Below, piece after piece: positions 36,623 through 46,250 of a stretch of DNA of 64,000 nt; position 1 is the first letter of the stretch, and each line of letters begins with the position of its first letter. The DNA comes from Thinopyrum elongatum. Taxonomy: Eukaryota > Streptophyta > Magnoliopsida > Poales > Poaceae. The notes beneath the pieces are model-generated. The model was not told where the DNA came from, searched no databases, and saw only the letters and a list, made by a program, of their open reading frames with translations. The translations under genes and the position numbers were made by a program. The stretch covers positions 425,729,938 to 425,793,937 of the forward strand of contig CM022303.1 of NCBI GenBank assembly GCA_011799875.1. The letters run 5' to 3'.

Positions 36623-37583
36623 TCACATAGAAGATAAGAATTGAAACATAAAGAGAGCATAATGAAGCATATGACTAGCACATTTAAGCCTAACCCACTT
36701 CCTATGCATAGGGATTTTGTGAACAAACAACTTATGGGAACAAGAATCAACTAGCATAGGAAGGCAAAACAAGCAACACTTCAAAACTTTTAACATAAAG
36801 AGAGGAAACTTGATATTATTGAGATATGTAAAAGCATGTGTTCCTCTCTCGTAATAATTTTCAGTAGCATCATGAATGAATTCAACAATATAACCATCAC
36901 GTAAAGCATTCTTTTCATGATCCATAAGCATAGAAATTTTATTACTCACCACATAAGCAAAATTATTCTCATGAATAGTAGTGGGAGAAAACTGAACAAA
37001 ATAACTATCATGAGACACTTGCTTGACATAATCAAATTTAACATTAAAATCATGATGACAAGTTTCATGCTTATCATTACTCTTTATAGCATACATGTCA
37101 TCACAATAATCATCATAGATAGCAACTTTGTTGTCATAATCTTGAAACCTCTTCAAAAATAGTGGATTCATCATTAAATAAAGTCATGACCTCTCCAAAT
37201 CCACTTTCATCAATATAATCATCATAAATAGGAGGCATGCTTTCATAATAGTAAATATTCTCATCAAAACTTGGGGGACTAAAAATATCATCTTCATAAA
37301 ACATAGCATCCCCAAGCTTATGGCTTTGCATATCACTAGCATCATGCATATTCAAAGAATTCATACTAGCAACATTGCAACCATGCTCATCAATCAAAGA
37401 TTTTATACCAAACATTTTATTGAATTCTTCTTCAATCAATTGAGCACAATTTTCCGATCCATCATTTTCAAGAAAGACATGATAAAGACGAGTAATATGA
37501 GGCAACCTCAATTCCATTTTTTTGTAGTTTTCTTTTATAAACCAAACTAGTGATAAACAAGAAGCTAAAAGATTCAGTTGCAA
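36623..37583 (-). pseudogene. Athila-B accessory coding remnants of unknown function
   Basis: Two overlapping reverse ORFs, 37583-37134 (149 codons) and 37174-36623 (183 codons), in different frames, so probably one ancestral frame broken near 37150. The first has an acidic and aromatic stretch (FYEDDIFSPPSFDENIYYY); the second ends with a Cys/Leu-rich stretch and KIPMHRKWVRLKC. I recognise the style from repeated Triticeae elements but know no function. They lie just downstream of the primer site, where gag would be. Confidence 0.5.
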
Positions 37584-37610
37584 GATCTAAAGATATACCT
37601 TCAAGCACTC

Positions 37611-37630
37611 ATCTCCCCGGCAATGGCGCT
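37611..37630 (-). other. Athila-B primer binding site, Asp tRNA type
   Basis: The minus strand reads tagcgccattgccggggaga, close to the TGGCGCCGTTGCCGGGGA site complementary to Asp tRNA used by Athila elements, with mismatches near its start and middle. It lies just inside the 5' LTR. Confidence 0.7.
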
Positions 37631-37641
37631 AGAAAAAAGCT

Positions 37642-39273
37642 TGATGTCTACTACGCAACCTTCTTCTTGTAGACTCTTGTTGGGCCTCCAAGCGCAGAGT
37701 TTTGTAGGACAGTAGCAATTTTTCCTCAAGTGGATGACCTAAGGTTTATCAATCTGTGGGAGGCGTAGGATGAAGATGGTCTATCTCAAACAACTCTGCA
37801 ACCAAATAACAAAGAGTCTCTTGTGTCCCCAACACACCCAATACAATGGTAAATTATATAGGTGCACTAGTTCGGCGAAGAGATGGTGATACAAGTGTAA
37901 TATGGATAGTAGATATAGGTTTTTATCATCTGAAAATATAAAAACAGCAAGGTAACTAGTAACAAAAGTGAGCAAAAATGGTATTGCAATGCTTGAAAAC
38001 AAGGCCTAGGGTTCATACTTTCACTTGTGCAGCCTCTCAACAATGCTAGCATAGTTGAATCATATAACAATCCCTCAATGTGTGACAAAGAATCCCTCCA
38101 AAGTTCTTTTCTAGCGGAGAACATAAGATGAAATTGTTGTAGGGTACGAAACCACCTCAAAGTTATCCTTTTCGACCAATCTATTGAGCCATCCCTGGAA
38201 GTGTCACGAACAACCCTAGAGTTCGTACTAAAACAACACCATATGAAAATACATCAATCAACCCTAATGTCACCTAGTGACCAAGATACTCCAATGTCAC
38301 CACAAGTATTCGTGGGTCAATTATACAATATGCAACAAAAAATTCAGATTCATAATATTCAATCCAACACAAAGAACTTCAAAGGTGCCCCAAGATTTCT
38401 ACCGGAGAAACAAGGACGAAAACGTGCATCAACCCCTATGCATAGATTACCCCAATGTCACCTTGGGAATCCGCGAGTTGTGTGCCAAAACATACATCAA
38501 GTGAATCAATAGAACATCCCCATTGTCACCACGGGTATCCACATGCAAGACATACATCAAGTGTTCTCAAATCCATAAAAGTATTCAATCCGATAAAAGT
38601 GAAGCCTCAAAGGTAAAAATCAATTCATCACAACGAGATAGAGAGGGAGAAACACCATATGATCCAACTATATTAACAAAGCTCGCAGTACATCAAGATC
38701 ATGCCAAATCAAGAACACGAGAGAGAGAGATCAAACACATAGCTACTGGTACTTACCCTCAGCCCCGAGGGTGAACTACTCCCTCCTCGTCATGGAGACC
38801 GCCGGGATGATGAAGATGACCTCCCGTGATGATTTCCTCCTCTGGCAGGTTGCCGGAACAGGGTCCCGATTGGTTTTTCATAGCTACAGAAGCTTGCGGC
38901 GGAACTTCTCATTTAGGGTTCTTTTTGGGGGTTTTCGTATTTTAGGAATTTTTGGCGTCGGTCTCACGTCAAGGGGGTGCCCGAGGGCCCCACAAGCTCG
39001 GGAGGCGCGCCCCCCAGGCTTGTGGCCTCCTCGGTCACCTCCTGGTCCAGCTCTGGTGCTTCGGGGGTCTCTTTTTGTCCATAAAAAATCACCGTAAATT
39101 TTTAGCCCATTCCGAGAACTTTTATTTCTGCACAAAAAACGACATCACGGTAGTTCTGCTGAAAACAACGTCAGTCCGGGTTAGTTCTAATCAAATCATA
39201 CCAAAACCATATAAAATTATTGTAAACATGGCACAAATACTTCATAAATTATAGATACGTTGGAGACGTATTA
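37642..39273 (-). repeat. Athila-B 5' LTR (right on the map)
   Basis: Plus-strand reading TGATGTCTACTACGCAACC to GAGACGTATTA, matching 31723-33349 throughout with many substitutions and small indels. Confidence 0.92.
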
Positions 39274-39278
39274 CCGGT
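39274..39278 (+). repeat. Right target-site duplication CCGGT of Athila-B
   Basis: Exact copy of 31718-31722. Confidence 0.95.
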
Positions 39279-42200
39279 CATCGCCGTCGACCCGTCGCCA
39301 CCACTACTCAGTCTTCGTCGAGCGCGCTTCCGAGCTCCCTGTGAGCTCCCGGTCCCCTTGTGACCTATCCCCTTTGTCCCCTCGCCCCGTAGCCTAGACG
39401 CAGCCGAGGCCGCTTCGTCACCGTCGTCCGACGTCGTCGTCGTGGCCACCTATGGCCGTTTCCGCACGAACGGCTCACACAACTGCACGCGCTGCGCTGC
39501 GCTGGTTCTGCGGGTGGTCGCAGACGATCATTTGGTCGCCGGAATCAGCATCCGGCACGTCGCCGCCGCCCTGTGGCTCACCGCCAGCGCGTTCAGTGCA
39601 CGCGTTTAAATGGCTGACGTGGACATCATTAGCTTAGTGCTAATTGGCCTCTATGCCACTGACATGTGGGGGCCACGTCGCTAAATAACCCATGCAATTA
39701 AATTGAACTATGTTAACTAATGACCCACTGACAGGTTGGCCCCACGTACTAATTAACTTAATTAAATTTAATTTAATTCACTGTTAACTCTATCAGTCAC
39801 TGACAGACTTGGTCCGTGCCCTAATTAAACTAATTTAGTTTAAACAAAAAAGGTTAAACTAACAGTGTGTGACAGCTGGCCCCCCGGGCCCACCTTGACC
39901 AGTCAACTGGGACTGTTGACTGCTGACTCATCAGTCAACAGGTCCCACCTGTCATACACATACACACACTGCTGGGTACAATTCTGTGTACCGATAGCAG
40001 TTTATGTATTTAATATTTTTGAATAAAAAGAATTCCAGTATTTTCAGAATATGTTTAAAACTTTGAAAAATCATATAAAATAAACCGTAAGTCAGATGGA
40101 AATAATTTATATATGAAAAATGATCAGAAAAATATGACGAATCCGAATATGCTATTCACATACCTGTCACACCCCTCCAGCACTGCAAACATGGAACCTT
40201 CCTCTCCGGATCGTCTATTCGTAAATGCCTGGAGCGGGAAAATATTCCCGGTTATTTTCTCGCTCCGCCTATAAAACTTTACACTGCGTTAGGTCGCCCC
40301 TAGCATAGCCTACTATCATGTCATGCTTTCTGTTGCAATTGTATGCCTGTTATTATTGTTTCCTCACCCTCATTCCTCTCCAGTAGACCCTGAGACCGTT
40401 GATGCTTCGGCGTTCGACTACGGCTACGCTTCTAAAGATTCCTTTCGTCTGCAGAGCAACCAGGCAAGCAAAACCCCTTGATCATTCTGATATCGCCCAT
40501 TCCATTCTCTCTCATGCTTGCATTAGATTTTACTACTGTACTTGATTGCTCCTATTCTGATGCATAGCCTGCTGTTGTAACCTGCTCTTGTACCTTACCT
40601 CCTTATCGTAAACTGCTTATTATAGGTTGGTTAGTGATCCATCAATGGCCTCTCACCTTGTCCCTGTTGCCCCCGCTTTATGACCGATGACTCGATCAAC
40701 GTGATCGTCGTCCAGAGCCCAACACATCACATCACACCCCCTTAGCTGTACGACTCTGCAAAGCTACTATTGGGTGCCGAGGGTGATACCTCGTATAGCA
40801 CTTCTGATGTTAACTCTGTAGTGTAGCTAATTGGTCGTGGTCTTCGAGGGTGATTCCTCCTTCACCACTCCCAATAACGACTTTGTCGTGCAACCCCTCA
40901 ATTGTGGACCATCGAGGGTGGTTCCTCTAAGTCCACATTGACGGTTACATCGAGTGGGAATCCATCGAGGGTGATTCCTCAGGTTCCCCCCTTGCTGTTT
41001 TGGACACACGGTTACTTTGACTTTAGCACAGAACCATGTTGAAGTCGGGTCGGCCCTGATGGGTACCCGCGAGTTGATGTGTAGTCGGGTTGACCTGGAG
41101 GGTACCCGTGAGATTTCTATGTGGCACGTGCCGGGCATTCCAGGCCCTTGCCGTAAGTCCACGAGACGGGGCGACGGGGTCACATGATCATGAGTCTCTG
41201 CTCATTACCGCGCGCTCCCAAGACACTAACAACATTAGGGTATTTGATCTGAGTTGGCCACTGGCCTATATGCACTAACCACCACGCGGGAACATATATG
41301 GGCACTCGGCGTCGTAGTATCAGCCGAAGCTCTCCAGACGTCAACGACTGAGTGGCGCATGCCGGGTTGGACTAGAACGCTTGCGCTTGTATAAGGGGGC
41401 TAGATCTGCTCACCGTCCCGCGTACGTAACGTGTAGGAGTGCAACGGGCGTTGGGCCCAAGACCACTGCGCGCTTAGGATGTAAACTGGCATGCTGGCCT
41501 CTCTGTTGAGCCTAGGTAGGGCTGCGACGTGTTGATCTTCCGAGGCCGGGCATAACCCAGGAAAGTGTGTCCGGCCAGAGGGATCGAGCATGTTGGGTAA
41601 TGTGGTGCACCCCTGCAGGGAAGTTAATCTATTCGAATAGCCGTGTCCACGGTAACAAGACGACTTGGAGTTGTATCCCGATCTATACAACTAGAACTGG
41701 ATACTGAGATGTGAAATGGACATATTGGCTCCGGGGTTGCTTTCTTGCAGGGAGTCAAGGAAGGATCTCTGGGCGTTAATACTACAACATGCTTGCTACT
41801 TATCTTATGCCAATCTGCACTCTTCTAATGCTACAAGATGCTTCAAGATGCTAGTCTTCGATAGGCTAGGCTTTCCCCCTCTTCTGGCATTTTTGCAGTC
41901 AGTCCAAAGATAGAGCCCCATTCCTTTGATACTGATGCATACTTAGTATAGTTCTGATGTAAGTCTTGCGAGTACTTTGGATGAGTACTCACGGTTGCTT
42001 TGCTACCTCTTTTCCCCCTATACCCGATTGCTGCGATCAGATGACGGATTCCAGGAGCCAGACGACACCACCGACGACCACTACTACCTCGTCGGAGCCT
42101 ACTACTATGTGGAGACCGCCGACGACCAGGAGTAGATAGGAGGCACCCAGGCAGGAGGCCTTACCTTTTCGATTGTTGTTGCTTTTGTGCTAGCCTTCTT

Positions 42201-42417
42201 AAGGCAAACTTGTTTAACTCATGTCTGTACTCAGATATTGTTGCTTCCGCTGACTCATTTGTATTCGAGCCCTCGAGGCCCCTGACTTGTAATATAAAGC
42301 TTGTATGACTTAAATTTGTGTTTAGAGTTGTGTTGTGATATCTTCCCGTGAGTCCCTGATATTGATCGTACACATTTGCGTGCATGATTAGTGTATGATT
42401 GAATCGGGGGAGTCACA
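39279..42417 (+). repeat. 3' LTR of the long-LTR element, right part
   Basis: Continues the LTR after Athila-B and ends gggggagtcaca at 42417. It contains a cluster of TTGAC/GTCAA motifs (39895-39937), short spaced repeats of cgagggtgattcctc (about 40778-40980) and no gene. Confidence 0.8.
40778..41112 (+). repeat. Short spaced repeats inside the long LTR
   Basis: Four copies of a cgagggtg(a/g)t(t/a)cctc motif at about 40778, 40845, 40913 and 40965, followed by two copies of a segment of about 40 bases (agtcgggt...gagggtacccg) at about 41043 and 41082. The spacing is irregular, so this is a degenerate internal repeat, not a clean satellite. Confidence 0.6.
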
Positions 42418-43674
42418 TCAAGACCGAATAAAATTCCTGGCTGCCTCCACATCCCCGGCCGATCTACCGCTGTGCGCCGCCATCCTAGTTCTGGAGGTAT
42501 GTCAGAGCTCTACCTTCTCCCTCCCCGTTCAGGATAGAGGTGTTTGTTTTTCTTACCAAAAATGGACTCACGAGCCTGCTACGATCTACGAGTTGCCTCC
42601 AATTCAAATGCTGTAAAAACCCGTCTTTCATCCCCTTTCCGCCCTGCAGTAGCATAGCTAGGATTTTGAGTCGGGGTGGTCCAAGACAGCAACCCCCCCC
42701 CCCCCCCCAACAATGCTACATGCCAATAAAATAGTGTATAACTTGTCAAAAGCGCGTACTGATAATATCTTCAAAGCATACTAAAATTTATGATTAAATA
42801 TTTCTTTTGAGGAGTTTGTGATTACATCTTAATCATGCAAAAAAGAAACCGTTGCATCTTATTTGTAGGAATAATAACATGTTCTCATGGCCATCAAAAT
42901 CTCAAATATATCTTCTTCCTTTGTTTTGGAGAAAACATCTCGCTGAGCTTCAAAAGAGATACCATATCTTTGGTCCTCTTCATTTTGCAACAATTTTACA
43001 ATAAAATCTGCACTTTGTCAATTCCTAATCGGACGAACTCATAGTAATCGATCGACACAACTGCAAGTTTACAAACATTATGGAACAATTAAATTAAGTT
43101 AACCACATCCTTATCCGGGGAGACTGTGTGGCTCCGATTCCTCAAAAAACCACCAGGTGCAGGACGTTTCGTGTAAGTTTATTAATCCGCTAAGCAGTAA
43201 TTAATTTGTTTACTTATTATACTTGTACGGTCGAGTAGCAGCCCTACCTCATAGAACTACTCCTGAAAATCCCCTAAAAAAACTCCTGAAAAGCACAGAA
43301 TTTTGTTACCTAAAAATGGGATATATATTTTTGACGACTGTAACATATATATGTGCTTTTGCATGCCCATTTTTTCGTTACTTTATGTGTATTGTAGCTA
43401 TTAAAAAAATCATGTCACATTTTTTTGCGGGGCGTGTCACATTTTTTTTTGACTTGGAATAAAATGAAGCATGAATCAATCATAATTCCCAAAGTTTGCC
43501 ACGTAGTTGGCAGCAAACCAAATGACAGCTAAGTGATTTTGCCAAAAAATTGGTAGGTACAATGGCTCTAAACCAAACAAGAACAACCAACCAAATTTTT
43601 GGCCATGCCCTCACTTTGGTCGTGCCAAAAAATTGGTGGGGCTAATTGGGGCACAAACCAAACACACCCTTAGA
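42418..43674 (+). other. Intergenic DNA at the left edge of the gene island
   Basis: The first unique-looking sequence right of the LTR nest. It has a C-run at about 42685-42702 and no recognisable gene. The part at about 43490-43672 has repeated ccaaaaaattgg-type motifs and ends ACCAAACACACCC then TTA at 43670-43672. That resembles the right end of a PIF/Harbinger- or hAT-type MITE, but I find no matching left end. Confidence 0.4.
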
Positions 43675-43686
43675 CTATAAAAAAAA
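43675..43686 (+). promoter_or_regulatory. TATA box, likely promoter of the chimeric gene
   Basis: ctataaaaaaaa at 43675-43686, followed about 60 bases later by aaaaccctag (about 43740-43750), a telo-box typical of plant translation-related genes, and another ccctaaacc. It lies 1.2 kb upstream of ATG 44901. A 5' UTR exon near 43705-43847 and an intron ending at an AG near 44838 (tataaacag) would connect them; that part is inferred. Confidence 0.45.
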
Positions 43687-44524
43687 GGTACGCCAGTGCT
43701 GTGCTGAACTGCTGATCGTCCGCCGACCGTCCCTGTCCTCAAAACCCTAGCTCGCCCTAAACCGTGGCACCCACCGCCGCCCCTCATCCTGCGCTGGCGT
43801 TCGTCTTCCGAAGCGGCGGAGGCGCAGGAGGGCCCTCGATCGACCTAGGTCAGACCTCACCGACCGGCACGCTGTGCTCACAGCTCGCATATCCTACTAC
43901 CAACATCAGTTCATTTTCCATTTCGTTTTCTGGGGGGTCCAACCTCCATTGCGCACGGTCGAGTAAGAAGGGCAACCCTTGTGTGTGCTATGCTACACAA
44001 TGAGTGCCTGGCTAATGGGGGCCATTAGTTGATCTGTTGATGGCTACCTGTGGTTTATTTACTCTGTTTTATTTGGGAGGGGGGACAGGGCTGGGGCCTG
44101 ATGGTTACCGTCACATGGCAACTTGGTCTTGTGGCCGTCCGGTACGGCGTAGATTAACCCGATTGAACGGTCGGTCGACACGTGGTGGCGCTCTCCACCG
44201 TTCTTTTTGTGATTTATTATAAGGTTTTATTCGGGCTGTGCATAGCGAACATTTTATATTTGAATTGTATGGCATGACTTCACTGTTTGATTTAATGCTC
44301 TCAAGTGATGTTTTATCATCGTTCGGGTGCTGAATAGTATCTTCACGGTGTGATAAATGTTTTCTAGGTGTTATTGAGTCTCTGACACGCTATCATTTCT
44401 ATTATTGAGATGAGATCTTCTGTGAGCTTTCGTAGAAAATTTAGTACTGCTTTTTTTTTCAAGTGCACGGTACTTTTTTTCTCAAGATTTTGATGCAATA
44501 AACAAAAATTGAAGGGTGCAATCG

Positions 44525-44605
44525 GACCCTCGCCACACCCGGGGATCAAACCTGGTTGCGCAGCATATTCTGTATTTGCCCACCACCACGACCACGGCGG
44601 GTTAC
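44525..44605 (-). repeat. Possible tRNA-derived SINE remnant (Au-like)
   Basis: On the minus strand a box-A-like TGGTCGTGGTGG (44594-44583) precedes a box-B-like GGTTTGATCCC (44552-44542) at the usual spacing, followed by ccgggtg. It resembles Au-type plant SINEs but is degenerate. It would lie in the 5' UTR intron of the chimeric gene. Confidence 0.35.
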
Positions 44606-44900
44606 CTTAATATATTGAAATTTATAACAAAGACACTATTCGAGACATTATTTCAGTACTTCGGTTGCAAATAGTACCATATTATTTAGATGCTCGCTAT
44701 GTCCATAAAACCCTTCCTTTTAATTTTAACTAACAAGCACACTTTTGTTCCATGCGCTTACTTTATTTCTTTAAAAGGATCTGGTGCTGATTTCTCTTTT
44801 TTTCCCTTGGGATATGTGCTTGTATAGTTTGATATAAACAGCAAGAGGGCATCAGATTGTACCAGAAAGCGCCAAAGAAGTACAGATTGCAACACAAGCG

Positions 44901-46229
44901 ATGGGATGTAATAGTCAAAAAAATAAGGCTGCGCCGGAGCAAGAACCAACTACTTTACCCGGTAAAAAGAAGTGCTTTGCTTGTAAAGAGACATCACACA
45001 ATTTGGATCAATGTAGGATAAAAGACAAACTGGGTACTGTGGCCCAGCTATTTGGACGTTCTACAAGCTTTCCATTCTACATGATCCAACCTTCAAAGGA
45101 AGTTGTCGAAAATGAAAAATTCTACCATCACTGCCTGCTGATCACATCTAATACCTGTAACTTGGACCCGGCAAGAGTGAAAACTGAACTAAACAAGTTC
45201 TGGAAGCTGACTGCTGACTGGGATATAAGGAGAGAAGGTAGACAGAATTTCGTAGCATCCTTCAACTCAGAGGATGACCTACTAAGTTGTTTAAAGCCTC
45301 CCGATGTAGAAACATTTCTGGATGAAAAGGAGGTGAATTTCAGTGTAGCAATGTGGGATGAAGGTGATGGGGAAAAGCTTGACTTGATCAAAGAGTGGCT
45401 TTTGGTCTATGGGGTCCCAGGTGCGTATAGAAACTGGAAGGAGCTATATCAAGTGGCATCTGCAGTTGGAGTTCTGCTTGAGGTGGATGAGGAAAGTTTG
45501 GAAAGTGGAGATAAGGAGCCTGTTAGGTTGAGGATAGCGTTAGGAAGTCTTGTTGGTGCTCCTTTCTCTTACCACTTCGTGTTTGGATGGTCTTCTAGAC
45601 TAGTCGACTTCATGATTGAAGACAAAGTAAGGAGGATAGAAGGGGAATGGAAGGAAGTAGAAGAACAGAATGTTAGCGTCATGAAGGAATATGCAGATAT
45701 AAGAGAAGAAGGTATCAAAGTACCTCCAGAAACACTGAATAAAGGAATCGATTTGGAGGGCACTGGAGTAGATTTCACAGGCAATTCTTCTTTGGATTTC
45801 AGAAGTTGCTCAAGCAACGAACGTAAAGAACTGAAGACCACAGAACAGAATGGTAGCGTCATGAAGGAATATGCTGATATAAGAGAAGAAGGTATTGAGG
45901 TACCTCCAGAAACAGTGAATAAAGGAATGGATTTAGAGGGCACTGGAGTAGATTTCGCAGGCAACTGTTCTTTGGATGTTGGAAGTTTCTCGGGCAAGGA
46001 ACGTAAAGAAGAACTAAAGACCACAGAAACAGCTATATTGCTGGAAGTGGCGAAGTTCAGTGCAGAGTTAAGAGTTAATGAAGACATCAAGGGAAACAAC
46101 ACAAGTGCTATGGCAGCCACCACATCAAACTCGAAGATAGCAGCAACAGGGGGGCAATCCCCAAGTGAAAGCTCAGCAGGAGCTGATCATATGTCGGGTT
46201 TGGAAGATTGTTCAGACAAGGAACATTAA
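44901..46229 (+). CDS. Zinc-knuckle DUF4283-like protein, open part of the chimeric gene's first exon
   Basis: An open frame of 442 codons. Residues about 25-38 form a CX2CX4HX4C zinc knuckle, which binds single-stranded nucleic acid in relatives. Residues about 70-220 fit the DUF4283 pattern of grass proteins, with FVASFNSEDDLLSCLKPP and WLLVYGVPGAYRNWKELYQV. Residues about 255-375 are two copies of a 60-residue repeat containing VMKEYADIREEGI. Residues about 375-415 (AILLEVAKFSAELRVNEDI) are a diverged first copy of the 48-residue repeat that follows. The TAA at 46227 stops it; the same frame then stays open through four more repeat units, so the stop looks recent. If the stop is real this is still a plausible standalone protein. 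Confidence 0.6.
   Translation: MGCNSQKNKAAPEQEPTTLPGKKKCFACKETSHNLDQCRIKDKLGTVAQLFGRSTSFPFYMIQPSKEVVENEKFYHHCLLITSNTCNLDPARVKTELNKFWKLTADWDIRREGRQNFVASFNSEDDLLSCLKPPDVETFLDEKEVNFSVAMWDEGDGEKLDLIKEWLLVYGVPGAYRNWKELYQVASAVGVLLEVDEESLESGDKEPVRLRIALGSLVGAPFSYHFVFGWSSRLVDFMIEDKVRRIEGEWKEVEEQNVSVMKEYADIREEGIKVPPETLNKGIDLEGTGVDFTGNSSLDFRSCSSNERKELKTTEQNGSVMKEYADIREEGIEVPPETVNKGMDLEGTGVDFAGNCSLDVGSFSGKERKEELKTTETAILLEVAKFSAELRVNEDIKGNNTSAMAATTSNSKIAATGGQSPSESSAGADHMSGLEDCSDKEH
45663..46022 (+). repeat. Two 180-bp (60-codon) tandem repeats
   Basis: Units start at gaacag 45663 and 45843 and are closely similar in both DNA and protein (VMKEYADIREEGI and LEGTGVDF in each). The length is a multiple of three, so the reading frame is preserved. 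Confidence 0.88.
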
Positions 46230-46250
46230 AAGAAACTTAAGACCCGCGAT

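Larger units (their letters stand above)
31723..39273 (-). mobile_element. Athila-B: non-autonomous Athila-like LTR retrotransposon, reverse orientation (7,551 bp)
   Basis: Two LTRs, 31723-33349 and 37642-39273, flanked by an exact CCGGT duplication. On the minus strand the 5' LTR is on the right. Next to it is an Asp-tRNA-type primer site, and the purine tract (ggaattaagcttggggatgc on the minus strand) adjoins the left LTR. The internal region has only unrecognised ORFs and non-coding repeats. LTR divergence by eye is about 5%, clearly older than the Maximus-like element. The right LTR end has TA where CA is expected, a C-to-T change. Confidence 0.92.
26851..42417 (+). mobile_element. Long-LTR non-autonomous LTR retrotransposon (chromovirus/Tekay-like ends), interrupted twice
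   Basis: The last 127 bases of the 5' LTR (26851-26977) match the last 127 bases of the 3' LTR (42291-42417) with three differences. A Met-tRNA-type primer site follows the 5' LTR and a purine tract (tagtggaggagatt) precedes the 3' LTR, which starts TGTAACACCCCGAG at 30768. That start and the preceding aaatttcgggacgaga style are usual for Tekay-type Gypsy elements. The LTR is about 4.1 kb once Athila-B is removed. The internal region shows no gag or pol. TCAAG at 42418-42422 is the presumed right target duplication. Confidence 0.78.
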
